This document shows, piece after piece, positions 1 to 13,130 of a stretch of 64,000 nucleotides of DNA. How positions within the stretch are numbered: the stretch's first letter is position 1; each line of letters opens with the position of its first letter. The translations under genes were made by a program, and so were the position numbers. The notes under the pieces are model-generated. The model saw nothing but the letters and a program-made list of their open reading frames with translations, was not told where the DNA came from and made no database searches. The DNA comes from Heterocephalus glaber (lineage: Eukaryota > Chordata > Mammalia > Rodentia > Bathyergidae), in contig NW_004624795.1 of assembly GCF_000247695.1 (NCBI RefSeq), forward strand, positions 11,685,800-11,749,799, written 5' to 3'.

Positions 1-284
1 GGATTCAGATTCCCAAGGGGATTGGTACGACAGCCAGGCCATCACCAGTTTGGCACGGGCAAGTCATTGGTGCGTCCTAGTTAATTAGTCAAGCATCTAT
101 TTGGGCCAAATTGGTCTTTTTATTTTCCAGATATCTATGAGGGATCTGATTTATAAGAAAAGATCAGACTGTGAGCTACTACCATTTGGATTTGCTGCAT
201 TCATTAAGAAATGAGCATAGTTTCCACCGCCATTGTTTCTCTCCACACACCAGAATCCGTGGTCGTGACTAAAATTATTGAACA
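1..284. other. Unannotated flank
   Basis: No gene or clear repeat was recognised. Confidence 0.5.
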
Positions 285-720
285 GTTCAGGAATTCATTC
301 ATTCATGAGGTGCCTGCTCTATACCAAACCCAATGGTAAGCACAGGAAATATGGAAAGGAGCTCCCGGAAAAAGCTTGCTCCTCAGCAGTGAAGACAGAC
401 AACAACCTACAGTGCAATTTGGTAATGGATGAGCAACCCAGAAGGAGGCAGAACAAGTAGGAACTGAGGGAAGGAGACAATTAATTCTGCCCAGAGGGGA
501 TCAAGAGTGGAGGAGGTAATGTTTAAGCAAGAGGTAATGTTTAAGCAGGATCTAGAGGTTGCAAACGATTTTGCAAAGGGGAGAAAGTGAGTAGACAGAA
601 CCTATAAAACAGTGAGGAAGAGCAGACTATGTGTACAGACCTCCCAGGAGGGCTAGACAAGCTCAACAGAAGGCAAACAGAACAGAGTGGAAAGAGGTGA
701 CGGGCAAAGATAGACTGTGG
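285..720 (+). repeat. Old CR1-clade LINE remnant (L2/L3 type)
   Basis: It starts with TTCATTCATTCAT and a degraded form of the 'gagcacctactatgtgccaggcac' type sequence. It continues through the A/G-rich part typical of ancient CR1-clade LINE 3' regions. Contains a local duplication of 'gaggtaatgtttaagca' near 515-546. The family name is from memory and uncertain. Confidence 0.4.
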
Positions 721-3532
721 TCAGAAAAGTCATCAAATGTCATAACTCTATCTTGAGAGTGGCCAAGGGAATCCTCAGAAGACTCATAAATCATCCCTTT
801 TCTAGGAGCCAAATTATTTTAGTATGTTTCTCCTTCAAAAATACTAAGACCTTAAGAAAAGTGAGAAGGCACTTCACCACCTTTAATAGGCCAGTACTAT
901 CTGCAAGCCTTGCTTCTTCTATGAACTTAGAGTAATCTTGTGGAGAGATAAGGACCTCATCTAGGGTCCCATATCTCTGGGATGAAGAATAGCTGCTACC
1001 AGTGACAAGTTAGAGACCTCACCAAATCCTCACCCCATAACCAATCACCATGGCCCTGAAGTCCCCCCCTAAAAAAAAAAAAAAAAGAGCAAGTGCCCCA
1101 AGACCTGCTTTGCTGTCAAAATATTTAGAAGAAGCATATTTAAATCATGGATGGAACAACAGGACTAGCTCAGAAGTAAACACTGAAGAAGGCTAAACCG
1201 TAAACATTTAGTCTCAGATGTAGCTGCCTCTTCTTCTGGCTCAGGGTGTGTAAGAAAAGCAGAGTTCTATAAAATGTGATCTGCCAGGATTTCCTTACCC
1301 CCGTGGCGTGATAGTTACAGTGTCTCTTACTACATGCTAAAAGCTCATCCAAAGTGACTCAATCTCAGAGGAGGTGAAGGAGGCTGCTTTGCATTTTTCT
1401 CAATGTGCTCTGCTGAACGGATGCAATAATTCACTTCTGAAACAATGCAGAGACCAAAGGAGACTGGAGCCATAGCCCAGTCTCATTACTGACCCGCCCC
1501 TCCCTGCTACCTCCAGGCACTTCAAGAGCCTTCTCCCAGCATTTTAGGGATTATCTCTGAGAGTTTAATCAAGCTTTACATTAACTAGTTAACATGGTTA
1601 AGCCTTTGTGTGAGAAAAGAGACATTTGTCTGAAATTGTAGTGTACTGGATTCATTTTGTAGGCCGAGGACAAAGAGGCCTGACCATTGATCTCTTGGCT
1701 GATCTTAGCCATTCTTTCTAAAATGAATGGAGAAAAAATGTTTTTGAATTTATGTATACGTTTATAAAATTATTTATAAATTTATTTAAAATTTGTTTCC
1801 AAAAATTCCATCCATAATGAATCATACCTTTGAAAGATCCTATGTCAAAACCTATGCATACCCATTAACCATGCTGGCAAAGGTCTAGCCACTGCTTTAT
1901 TTGCAATTATTTGTATTTTAGTCAATAAAATTACTTACATTCTTGATTGATGATGCCACAGATTGGAAATGGTTTATAGTAGCTGGGTAGATGCTTGATG
2001 GGCTAGGGGAAAGGTTGGAAGCCCTTTTGGAAATTCAAAGGAGTGACTTACACCACTTTGATGCTGCCTTTTCATTTTCTGTAGGTGTGCTTTGTGAATT
2101 ACAATAAAGAAATGGAAAAAAATTTCTTTTCCTTAATTGAGGGCATTTTTAAATAAATCTGGGTAAAACCACAAAGGTGAAACCTTAGATATAAGAAAAA
2201 TAAAAACAGTTGGGGGTTCCAGAGACACTGTTTGTCTTAAGAGTGCCAGGGAGACGCTTGATCAAAAGCCTGACTTCACTACTGTCACGCTGCATTATGG
2301 GAGGTGGGGACCTGCCTGGGGAGACAGGCGCCCTGTGCCCTACTTGCTCAGGTTGTCCACAGGCCCTACCCTCGAGGAAACCTCCCTGGCCTGCAGCCTG
2401 CAGGTGCTGATGATCTCGGAAGCTCAACATGACTGGGAACAAGAGGGCCAATGTATTAGGAAGCCCCTTGGGGTTCACAGCTCTGAGCTAAAAATCCGCA
2501 CCCCCCCCCCAGCCCTTCACAGAAGATTCTGGAGTCCCTAAATGTGACCTTGGGAAGCTCTCTCACCTCTCAGGGGTGAGATTTCCCTATGTATAAAATG
2601 GGGAGATGGTTTTCCCTACTCCGGAAGCTCCTCTGAGATTTCCAGACACTCCTGTTTGTAAGGTAGGTGGTAAATTCACAGTCCATGTTAAACTTGTATC
2701 CTGGTTTCTGGGAAACTCAACTGGGAGTGTTAAATTCCTTTTGTATTTGTTTCAGGACCATGTCCTACAAACCCGACTCTTAGGTAACCTGCTTCTAGGG
2801 CCCAGCTTCCACCCCAAACTCATTTCAGACTGCAGCATTTTGATCAAACATGACATTGGTTTGCGGAGTATTTCCTTTGGTGATTTTTTTGTTCTCAGCC
2901 TAGTAGTGAGTTTTGACATGGGTATCATTTTATTTTGAAAGCAATCCTGTAAGTCTGAGATGAGAGATTAAGGTATCATGACACAGTGTCTGTCACATAC
3001 TCATATATGCAGGCACAAACACACACACACCTGCGCACGAAGCCTCCTCACATGAGCTTCTCCCTCAGTCACCAAGGTACTGAGCACCCAACCCTTTAAC
3101 CAGGCTGGAAAGGAAGCCCCATTGGTTTTAAATTTTCCACACTTGGAACTTGAGACAGCATTTCCAGCTCTTCTAATGCCTGATAGTTCCTCTGGGATTG
3201 GTTATTTCTTCTAAATTCACTGACCTAAATCCTGGTTTGCTTTTTCTCCTTAAATGCAAAAGTATCAATTGTTCTCTTTTTAAAAGCAGATTTACATAAA
3301 TAAATGTAAAAAGTGAGATTCTTTTACCTAGGACATATGCTAATCCCATTCTTTAAGGATACTCATTATTATGAACAATTTATGAACAAATTTCTAAGAT
3401 GCTTTAGGAAATCTTTCCTTGCACCCAAAACACAAAATAATCCCTATACAGAGATTAAAACCAAGGGCTCTAGGTCTGAATGGCCTAGATGTCAGTCTTA
3501 ATGTAAGTTAACTCGGATTAAGTTTTGCTGGG
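721..3532. other. Gene-free flank, no strong feature
   Basis: I found no gene. It holds an A-run near 1070-1086, an AT-rich patch at 1735-1815, a C10 run near 2500 and a short CA patch near 3018-3031. Open frames here are short and match nothing I recognise. Confidence 0.5.
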
Positions 3533-3732
3533 TTTTTGTTTTTATTTGGGGTAGTAATGGGGCTCTAACCCAGAGCCTTTGCACTGAGCTATAACTGCTT
3601 TTTTTTATTTTTTATTTTGAAACAGGATCTAATTAAGTCTCTAAGTTGTCTCGGCTGGACTTGAATCTGAGGTCTTCCTGCTTCACCCTCTTGGAATGCT
3701 GGCCTTCTAGGCATGCACTATCACAGTCAGCT
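3533..3732 (-). repeat. B1-ID dimeric SINE (rodent), reverse orientation
   Basis: The right part (3618-3732) is a degraded B1-like arm in reverse ('gaaacaggatctaattaagtc' then 'gcatgcactatcacag'). The left part (3535-3600) is a reverse ID arm ('ggggctctaacccagagcctttgcactgagct'). This order is typical of rodent B1-ID dimers. Confidence 0.7.
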
Positions 3733-5014
3733 TGGTTCTTTAATAAAGGATAGCCAAAAAAGATTGAGAACTTATAATCACTATGTTAATGGAGATTCCA
3801 AGGTTTCTTTCAAGTATTTATAAACTCAAGTCTAAATTTCAACAGACTTGCAGGGTCTTTAGCTCCTCTGGTGGCCCCTACAAGGCCCCTTGTCTTCCAC
3901 GGACTTGAGCCAGACTCAACACCGCCATTTACCTCCAGGACTAGGGTGGTGTCCTCTCCCCACTGCCCAAGATGTCATCCACACAGGGGCCACCACCACC
4001 CTTTGGTTTGTGACTTCCAACTTGGACACAGACAGTTTGGGGGAGCTCTTTTGGATACCTCTATGCTTCATTATGGCACTTGACATCTGAACTATAATCT
4101 TCCTTTTACTTCTTTTTACCAGGAGTCTTTGAGCTCCTCAAGAGAAGGGCCTTGGTCTTATTCCTTGCTAAGTAATGTATCTATGCAGGTTTCCGGCCTG
4201 CTGAATGGGTGACTGAGTAAGAGATTGACACAGGACTGTGGATCCATTCCCAAGGCCACACTGTAACTTAGATGGTGAAAAGACAGAGGGGCAGGCTAGA
4301 GAAAAAAACTAAAGAGGTGGAAACGTTGGGGTAGGTAGCTGCTGTGGCTGAGACCTGCAAATCACCCTACACATTTAAAAAGGGCATTATTTTCCACTGA
4401 GCTCCTGTGGCTTGGTTATCTTGATCTTATTATCTCAAGAAACAGCCATGTGAAGGAGGCAGCATGAAGAGAGGCATAGGACTGGAGCCCAGGGTGAGAC
4501 AGGTGCTGGAGAGTCTGTGGGCAAGAAGAAACAGGCAGCCTCCGGGAACCGCCTTGGGCACCTTCCTGCCCTGGGTGGGGAAGGACGGCCACAAGCCTGC
4601 GGGGGGGAACTTCAGTAGTGTTGTGGTATGTGCACATATGTATGCATGCATGTGTGCACCCTCGTGTGCCTGCACTTACTATTCACACGTGCACATGCAG
4701 CACCGTGTGGCTCTTCATCTAAGGTGTCAGTACTTGTGCAGCAAGCATGCACCTGTGGGAATCCACGCAGGTTTGTAGGGGGCATGGGAAGCAAGTCCTG
4801 CAGCATTTGGAGTTTACGTTTCTAGTGTTTTGGTGACAGTTGTCTTTTCACAGAACAACATTTTGTGGAATCCTTTCCTGCACTAGCAATGCGGTATCCG
4901 CAGCATTCCATTCATTTTCCCTCTAAAATACTGGGTCACACATGGTAAAAGTCTGTAACTCAGAACCAAGTAGTGCTTGTTACTGAAATGTATTGTGTGT
5001 GCTTTATGTGGTGT
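3733..5014. other. Gene-free flank
   Basis: No gene was recognised. A short alternating purine-pyrimidine stretch (TGTGGTATGTGCACATATGT region, 4620-4660) is the only structural oddity. It creates chance overlapping frames on both strands. Confidence 0.5.

Positions 5015-5048
<34 letters not shown>
5015..5048 (+). repeat. (TG)n microsatellite
   Basis: About 17 TG units, preceded by interrupted GTG units. Confidence 0.95.
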
Positions 5049-5049
<1 letters not shown>

Positions 5050-6829
5050 CAGTGGCTGGGGAGAGAGGGACTATAGAAGAATTTTCTTCTTACAGGAAAA
5101 CCTTCAGTCCACCCTAGACCCAGACATCAGCCAGAGGAAAGAGAGCCCTGGCCCACCCACCCAGGAGAGCCCAGGGCAGAGCCAGAGGCAGCAAGGAAAG
5201 GCGAGAAGACATGCCTGCTGGCGTCGCCCCCGCCCACCCCCAGGCCCCCCACATCAGGGCAGGCTAAACATGCTGAGGCTTCTGTCTCCAGGGCTGGAGA
5301 GAGGCGCCCTCGTTAAAACTCAGATACACAGTTTATCAGGAGATGAATGAGCCACCGGGCTCCAGAGACGTCTCCCCTTCCCCAGTGTGGAGCCAGATGG
5401 GAGGGGGCGGCCGCTGGAGCAGGGGCTGGTGGAGGAAAGGAAGGGGCTGTAGGGGCTGCCACAAGCCTGGAGGGAGCTCCTTCCTCGTTTGGTTTAAACT
5501 TCAGTCTCTACTTTGAGAAATGCATTTCACATTTATTTACCCCGTGTCCCAGCCAGTCCACGTTCCGGGGCTACTTTCTTCCTCTCCCCTTTCCTGTTCC
5601 TCTTCCCATGGCCCTATCTAGCAGAGGAGCTTGCACTTCATTCCTCTAAGTAGAATGGCAACACTGACTGCACACTCACAGCATCATAACCCAGCGTGAA
5701 GCTGAGCTGGGCATCCCTGCTCACCCTGAGGCCTGACCTGGCCAGGAGACCTCCCAGCTCCTTGGGACCACCTCCACCCCCAACTTCTTCTGGGCGTCGG
5801 GAGACGAAGGGACAAGTCTCATGGCCGGCTCTTCCTCCTTTTGCTAATTTGGTTCTAGCCCAGCATGGTAATGCTACTTTGGGTGTCACTAAGAGAAAGC
5901 CCATCAGCTGCTACGTTTACCGGACCCAAGAGACAGTGAAGAAACCAATAGAGATGGTTTGCATGCACCTGGATTGGTGCCAGATGTAAAAGGTAGTAAT
6001 TGCCATTCTTCTCATGCCCTTATGGTATCTCGAGGTCCATTGATCCCTCGGTGTCAGGGATAAGGGACCAACCCAAGGCCACACTACTCATAGGTTCCAA
6101 GTTTTCTGACATTAAGCCCCATGGCCTTCGTGCATCACCCACAACACCTATTTTTGCAGGGCCAAAGAATCAGAAGATTGCTGAATTATTGTTAGAATCA
6201 TAATGGAAATAAGAAAGAGGCATAAGAGATATGCAGGCTCCTCTTGCCTTGACCTGGAGTTGCCCAAGCAACTGAAGGATTGCTTCAATTTTTCTTGCCC
6301 AGAGTATTTTTCAGGAACACACACCTGCGAAGGGCACAGGCAAAACAGGCCTACACTGTCCTTATTTGTTAAGACTTCCAGCAGGGGCTCCTGAAGCCCC
6401 AGTCCCCAGCCATTGCTCACTAAAATCCAAACACAGTGAGCGCCTGATCAAAGGCCAAGCTGACACCCATCCCTCCCCTGGCCCATCTCCTCCCAACAGC
6501 TTCCTTTTGAAGAAATGCAACCCTTGTTGTCCTGCTTATAAAAATCAAAAAATACAGTGCCACAGTATCACTGAAATTGGCTGGTTATTAAGTTTCCCGA
6601 GAAATTCCAGTCCCTCATAGCCACAATCCAGAAGGAACAGCTCAGCTGGACTTGTAGAATGGACTTGTAGAATGTAGACTGTTGGGGTTGATTTCAGCAG
6701 CTTTCCCACCATCCTCACTCTCTTTTGCTCAAATCTGAGATGGTTAGCATATTGAGGGCAGCAGGCCTCTCCAAAAAGCTAACATGTATCCAAAGGCATT
6801 TTCTCAGTATACTCTTGGTCCCAGGGACA
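5049..6829. other. Gene-free flank
   Basis: No supported gene. The GC-moderate part at 5090-5500 contains long chance frames without any recognisable domain. Confidence 0.5.
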
Positions 6830-6975
6830 TGCTCGACTAGACATGCTTTATCTCCTTTCCATAGCACAATTCTGTCAGGTGGAAAATGGAAGCTTGCAGT
6901 GGTTAAGATGCCTGCATAAAGAAGGTAACACAGCTAGTAAGTGGCAGGGCCAAGACTCCTACATGAGTCCGCCTG
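6830..6975 (+). repeat. MIR SINE remnant
   Basis: It contains 'ggtaacacagctagtaagtggcagggcca', close to the MIR core, after a degraded 'ttacagatgaggaaactg' equivalent ('aggtggaaaatgg'). Confidence 0.75.
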
Positions 6976-8599
6976 ATACAAAAGTCCTCTTCCTTCTGAG
7001 CTTCCTGTGTACGCACTTCTGCCTTCACTTCCCAAGTCCTCAGATCTTTTGCCGACCCCTCATCTCCTATGGTTCCCTCTTCCTGAAGACTCCTGTGTCT
7101 CAAACTTCTCCTCTCCCTACTCAGATAAATACACCCTTTTTATTCACTGGGCTGGGCTGAAGCTCAGCTCTACCATTAGGTATGGATTCTGTTTAGACTC
7201 TGGTAACAACATCCCCAGATTGACTAGGTTCTTAAGTGATGCAGAAGTGGGGTTCCGAGGGCTCCCCAGGTGTGATACTTCAGGACCCCACAATGAAGAG
7301 GTGCAGGTGTGCTTTGAAAAAACTTTGGCTCATGTTATAATTGCTTTGACTTCTTATGGTTCATCATAGTGTATTATGAAATTTCAGACAACATTCAAAG
7401 GAGAACATGAAGTTGTTATATTTTCAAAAGAGGGCATGGGTTGTTTAAAGTGTACAACATTAATCTATAGTTTCATGGGAATTTATGAGTTTTACCATCC
7501 CCTTTTAATTCTTTTCTATGCTTCTCATCTTTCCCTCACTGGACTGCAAAAGTCTTGGAGGGGTATGGAGAGCAACTATGAAATATCTCTCCCCCCACCA
7601 TCTCATCTCATCTTCACCCAGTAGATCATCCATAAACAGGTCCACGAATCCATTCTTAAACATGGTTTGACTTTCATTCCCTTTTTTTGCTTTTCAGTCA
7701 AATCTACCCAGTCTAAATAAAGAACCGAAGGATCTGGGTTAGTTTTTAAACAACAATAAGTGCTTTGGAGGATAGACGGATGGAACAGAAAACAGCACAA
7801 TGAAGTGTCACTAACTAGAACCTACTGTCTCAGAAGGGCTGAGCTAGAATTTAGCCTTTGAACTCTTTACTGAAAAAATTATTTTCTTAGTTAATTCGCA
7901 GCAGGGACAAAATTGCTCTGGAACATTTAATCTTCACAGGACAACAAATTAATGTCCAGCCCCCATAAAGCACATCAAAAACAAAGAAGTACGTTTGAAA
8001 AGCCTACTGTGTGTGGGGTACCAATCAAGTTACTTGAGAGCCAATCCAATTCAAACAACAGTGGGTTGTTCTGATCTCCAGTGCTCATCAAACCAAGGTC
8101 TCCTTTGGGGCACTGGCTTGATGGTCTAATTCCACTTATTGTGTAAATTTGAAAGTGGAGGTAACTGTTTTCACCTGAAACTGGCCATCCCTCCCGACTG
8201 CTGAGGTTCTTAGAAAGACTACGCCACGCAACAAAGTGTTTTCTTCCTTAGATGGATGATGGGTCTTTGGGAGTGGAGGCCAGGCTGAAAGGGAAAATCA
8301 GATCTCTGGGGAAAGGAAGGGTGACTGAGGCTGTCACATCGAAGCTCCTAAGTGGCACTGGGTGGAATCCTGGTGAATGCCTGGGTCAACCATGCCAAAG
8401 TCCCTCCTCCAGATCTTTCCAGATTCCAATCAGATCCACCACAAAGGAAACTGAGTTTGGGTTCTGAAGCCTGCATTCAGCTCTTGGTCCACAGGAAAAT
8501 GAACCGGAGGTGCCACTGCAGTGCCCATCCCCCATCAGAGGGAAGCGGCTTCTGAAAGAGAAAGCATCTCGCAGGTTTAGAAACGTTTAAAGTGTCACA
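6976..8599. other. Gene-free flank
   Basis: I see no gene, RNA or clear repeat. Open frames are under 125 codons and lack family features. Confidence 0.5.
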
Positions 8600-8690
8600 A
8601 AAGTGACTTGCCCAAGGTCAACAGAGATATTAAATCGGGGTGGGCCGCAGCCAGGACTCGAGTCCCCAGCTGACAGTTCATCCTTCAGTC
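8600..8690 (+). repeat. MIR SINE remnant
   Basis: 'agtgacttgcccaaggtcaacagag' followed by 'caggactcgagtccccagctgac' matches the MIR core and tail. Confidence 0.7.
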
Positions 8691-8857
8691 TGTCGTCCCC
8701 ACGCTGCCGAGGGAGGCCGATTTTACCAGAGCCAGAAGCTGCTGCTCCTCTTCTTGTGAAATGTGAGGGGCTTAGAGAGGAATCCCAGGAAGTTTGTTTA
8801 CACTCAAGACCTGAAGAGCTTCGAGAAAACATCCAAAACCAGACGTACCCATCAGCA

Positions 8858-8914
8858 TACACACACACACACGGGGCACGGACACACACACACACACACG
8901 GGGCACGGACACAA
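8858..8914 (+). repeat. Interrupted CA repeat, tandemly duplicated unit
   Basis: Two consecutive copies of (CA)n followed by CGGGGCACGGA show that a compound unit was duplicated in tandem, probably by slippage or unequal exchange. Confidence 0.9.
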
Positions 8915-9273
8915 GAGTAAAAATTGATCTGGGTAGGGAGGATGGCTGGCAAACCCACCTCGCTGGGCTGCCCCCGGCCGTCAATGCCAAGAGCAAGGCT
9001 TGCCGATAGCCAGCAGAGGGCGCGCCGCCCTCAGGGAGCCGAGCGGCGGCCGCGCGAAGCCGGACGGGCCAGGGGAGCCGCGGGCCAGCCAGACGCGCCC
9101 CTGCGTCTCGGCCATTCAGGGTGCAGGTCCCGGCCAGAAAGGAGGAAGAGGGTGAAAAGCGGGCCCCTCTCGTGGACCCCGAGGGCAGACGGGCAGGAGT
9201 GCATCCTAGGAATTACATCACGCTGCGCAACGCTGCGGCCCTGGGACTCCCCTGGCGCATAGTGGGGGGTGGG

Positions 9274-9276
<3 letters not shown>

Positions 9277-9338
<62 letters not shown>
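9277..9338 (+). repeat. (GT)31 microsatellite upstream of NOG
   Basis: About 31 uninterrupted GT units lie roughly 0.7 kb upstream of the inferred start site. It is the longest dinucleotide tract in the window. Its alternating purine-pyrimidine sequence can form Z-DNA. Confidence 0.97.
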
Positions 9339-9339
<1 letters not shown>

Positions 9340-9904
9340 GGGGGGAGGGGACCTAGACCGACCCTGGAGAGAGGAAGGCGAGACGCACCCGGGGAAAACG
9401 CTCCATGCACACGGAGAAATTTCTTGCTCCCAACTGCGCTGAGAAGCGAGCCCTCGGCACCTCCCCGCCGCGCCCTTCCCGGTGCATAGCCCCGGGAGAG
9501 GGAGATTCGCCCCGCAGTCCCACCTCGGCCGACCCCCGACACCGGCCCTGCACCCTCCAGCCCGGCTCCCGGCTCCAGCGCCACCGCGAGCTTTCCCTGG
9601 GACGGGCCCTGGCGGGGCGCCTAGAGCCCCAGTCGCAGTGCTCCAGGAGAAAGGAGGGGGCGGTGCATTTTGCAGGAGGAGGAGAAGGGGGGTGGGGTGG
9701 GGGAGAGAGAAAATTGCGCGGAGACCTGCCAAGCGCCACCGCTGCCGCCGTCGCCGCCGCCGCCGCCTGGGAGCCCCGGCGGGCAGCCGGGCTGTCGGCC
9801 TCCCGGGGCATCTGGGTCCGCCGGGCGCAGCTCTGGGCGCTGCCGAGGCAGCCGCCGTCGCCGCCGCGAGTGCAGGCGGCTTCCCCCGAGCCTGTGCCGC
9901 CCCG

Positions 9905-9975
9905 GCCGCTCGGGGGTGGAGAAGTGGGGGGTGGGGTTGTTGTTTGGGGGGAAGGAGGGGGAGGGGGCGACGCCG
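9905..9975 (+). promoter_or_regulatory. G-rich promoter-proximal stretch with G-quadruplex potential
   Basis: Many runs of three to six G (GGGGTGG, GGGGGG, GGAGGGGGAGGGGGCG) lie on the + strand just upstream of the inferred start site. Such spacing meets the usual G3+N1-7 pattern for quadruplexes, and the runs also resemble SP/KLF sites. The function is inferred. Confidence 0.4.
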
Positions 9976-10021
9976 AGAGAGTCAGTGGTTTCCATGGTGA
10001 TGGAGCTGAAAGTGCAGGAAA

Positions 10022-10027
10022 TTTAAA
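10022..10027 (+). promoter_or_regulatory. NOG: TATA-like TTTAAA element of NOG
   Basis: TTTAAA followed by GG sits in an otherwise GC-rich promoter, about 530 bases before the CDS. That spacing fits the roughly 500-base leader expected for NOG. It is the only AT-rich hexamer of this kind close upstream, so it is the best candidate core promoter element. Not proven. Confidence 0.5.
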
Positions 10028-10340
10028 GGCTTGGACCCTGCGAGACAGACAAACCGGTGCCAACGTGCGCGGACGCCGCCGCCGCCGCTGCTGGAGTCCG
10101 CCGGGCAGCGCCGGCCGCGGAGCCCGGAGAGGCGCAGGGAGAGGCAGACCCGGAGCAGCTCGGGCCGCGCCGCGCGGAGCTGCAGGACGAGGCGCCGCGC
10201 TCGGAGGAGGCGACGGAGGAGGAGGAGGAGGGCGCAGAGCGGCTCGGCCCCGCGCCCCGCGCCCCGCGCCCCGCCGGCCCCGCCAGGCAGCGAGCAGCCG
10301 GCGCCCCCAGCGCCCCCCGGTCGCCCTGGAGGGATTTCGG

Positions 10341-10370
10341 ATGCTGCGCCGCGGCCGCCTTCCCGCGTAG
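10341..10370 (+). CDS. Short upstream ORF in NOG leader (9 codons)
   Basis: An ATG at 10341 opens a nine-codon frame (MLRRGRLPA) that ends in TAG, entirely inside the inferred NOG leader. The A at +1 is preceded by CGG, so -3 is C, a weak context. If the leader is transcribed as inferred, ribosomes could scan past it. Any regulatory role is a guess. Confidence 0.3.
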   Translation: MLRRGRLPA

Positions 10371-11252
<882 letters not shown>

Positions 11253-11475
11253 AACTCGGGGGGACCTGCTGCCCGCACCCGGACACTTGACGGATCCCCA
11301 TCGACGCCCCAAACCGCCTCCAACCAGACCCACCACCCTCTAACGAGGGTTTTCAATGAACTTTTTTTTTTTTTTCTGGCTACGGAGACCTAGCTTTCTG
11401 GTTGATGTAATGCACTGTTTAACTGTGTAGGAATGTATATGTGTGTGTATATACGGTCCCAGTTTTAATTTACTT

Positions 11476-11481
11476 ATTAAA
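11476..11481 (+). terminator. NOG: Candidate proximal polyadenylation signal ATTAAA
   Basis: A second ATTAAA lies 224 bases after the stop codon and could give a short 3' UTR form that lacks the downstream AU-rich motifs. Usage is unknown. Confidence 0.3.
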
Positions 11482-11912
11482 AGGTCAGTATTATACGTTA
11501 AAAGTTACCGGCTTCTACTGTATTTTTAAAAAAAACTTAAGCAAAAGTTAAAAAAAAAAAAAAAAGAACAGAGAAAGAGAGACTTATTCTGGTTGTTGCT
11601 AATAATGTTAACCTGCTATTTATATTCCAGTGCCCTTCGCTTGGCGAAGCAGGGGGGAAAGTTATTTTTTTCTTAAAGTACAAAGAGAGGGGGAACTTTT
11701 GTAGAAGGACTTTTTGAAAGCTATTTTCCATTCTTCGGAAAGTGTTTTGATTTTTCCTTGGACCTCGAAGAAGCTATAGAGTTCAATGTTATTTTACAGT
11801 TATTGTAAATATAGAGAACAAATGGAATGACTAATCATTGTAAATTAAGAGTATCTGCTATTTATTCTTTATAATATCCCGTGTAGTAAATGAGAAAGAA
11901 GTGCAGACCAGG

Positions 11913-11918
11913 ATTAAA
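11913..11918 (+). terminator. NOG: Candidate distal polyadenylation signal ATTAAA
   Basis: ATTAAA is the most common variant polyadenylation hexamer. It lies at the end of the AT-rich 3' UTR, about 660 bases after the stop codon, followed by a short A-rich stretch and then a T/G-rich stretch (around 11952-11970) that could serve as the downstream element. Confidence 0.45.
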
Positions 11919-11940
11919 GAAAACCACTAAAACCGACTGC

Positions 11941-13084
11941 GCTGGACGCTGCGTTTCTGTGTTGGTGATTGGAGCGGGGGCGTGGGGGGACGCGGGAGGG
12001 GCGGGCGGGATGCCGCGTCCGTTGGGAAGAGGGGTTCATCACCCTGCGCTCCCTTCCTGTGGGGTGATGGAGGTGACTGCAGTTTTTCAGCGAGGGGCGC
12101 GTGTTTCTCAAACCCCCGCTTTCACAGATCACGTGGCCTCTGTCTCCCAGCGTTTTTCCCCCAAGTCACCAAAGCTCGGGCCTATAGTGACCTCGACACC
12201 AAGCCGGCCCCCTGGAGGTGACCCCAGGCTGGGCCGAGGGGCGGGGGGGGGGCGGCCGCTTTGTCCTGCCTGACAGACCCTTCACAATGGGGACACGTGT
12301 CTTTCACACCTACCCTGGGGGCGGAGTGCCGCTGAAACTTGACCCCCGAGGAACGGGGGGGGGGGGGGGGGATCAGAGGGAGCCCACCCAGATCCCACCA
12401 CCCCTCCCGCCTGGCACCCCCCACCTCAATATCCAGCCCCTGTTAACCCTTTGCACTCCCGGAAGATACAGCGGTGAGAACTGAGGCCATCCCTGGGAAT
12501 CAACACCACACAGCCTCGGGGATCTTGCGGGTCGAGCCTCGAAATCCCAGGGCCCCGGGCAGGAACTAGGGCTACCTGGGAGGCGTGACACTCACCTTGG
12601 CCTCCCCCACCCTCGAGAAGCCTCGGAGGTTCAAGGTTTCGGAGGGGTCTGGATTTGCACACAAATCGCCACCGCTGGGATCTGGTACTGGGAAGGGGGC
12701 GCGCTCCCCCACCTCGCCTCGCCCCACCCCACCCCCTCTCTGGACACCTACACCCCTGGGTGGTGGGCGGGCAGGGAGGAGAATTCAGAGTCGGGATCTT
12801 TGCGGTGTAGGATGAGACCGAGGGCTTTGTGTGATCCCTTCAGGAGCCACGCAGGCGTCATCCCCCCCTTTCCCAAGCCAACTTCTGGGGACCCGCGCCC
12901 GACTCGCGCGCGTCCCTCCGCCCGGTTCCCCGCGGTGGCGCTCGGCCGCGCAGCTCCACGTGGGCCGGCTTCCTGACACGGCTCCCCGCTCCCCGTGTTT
13001 ATCTTGGACTGCGAAGTCGCTCTCCTGTGCTGCCTCGCCACCTCCTCGCGCCCCCGCCCCGTCCCGCCCACCCCCCAAGCCCGG
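11941..13084. other. GC-rich 3' flank of NOG
   Basis: This continues the CpG-rich domain. It contains G-runs, including a 17-base run at 12355-12371, and many chance open frames on both strands that result from low stop-codon density. No gene was recognised. Confidence 0.55.
12355..12371 (+). repeat. G17 homopolymer
   Basis: Seventeen consecutive G. Such runs are unstable and prone to sequencing error, so the exact length may be unreliable. Confidence 0.85.
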
Positions 13085-13130
13085 AGTGCCGGCGAATCTA
13101 TGCTAATTATTCAAACCTGCGCCGGGTGCC
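13085..13130. promoter_or_regulatory. Short AT-rich motif island in GC-rich DNA
   Basis: GCTAATTATTCAAA stands out in otherwise very GC-rich sequence and contains a TAATTA homeodomain core. It could be a transcription-factor site. Inference only. Confidence 0.3.

Larger units (their letters stand above)
11253..11940 (+). other. NOG: NOG 3' untranslated region (end inferred)
   Basis: An AT-rich stretch follows the TAG stop. It contains a T-run (about 11360-11375), several ATTTA-like motifs (for example near 11617 and 11858) and two ATTAAA hexamers. GC-rich DNA resumes at about 11940, a sharp boundary that fits the mRNA end. AU-rich elements suggest an unstable message. The end is inferred, not seen. 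Confidence 0.65.

Noticed and set aside
9405..10370. 321-codon plus-strand frame upstream of NOG
   Set aside because: Same cause: GC-rich composition. Its protein is Arg/Gly/Ala-rich without any recognisable fold.
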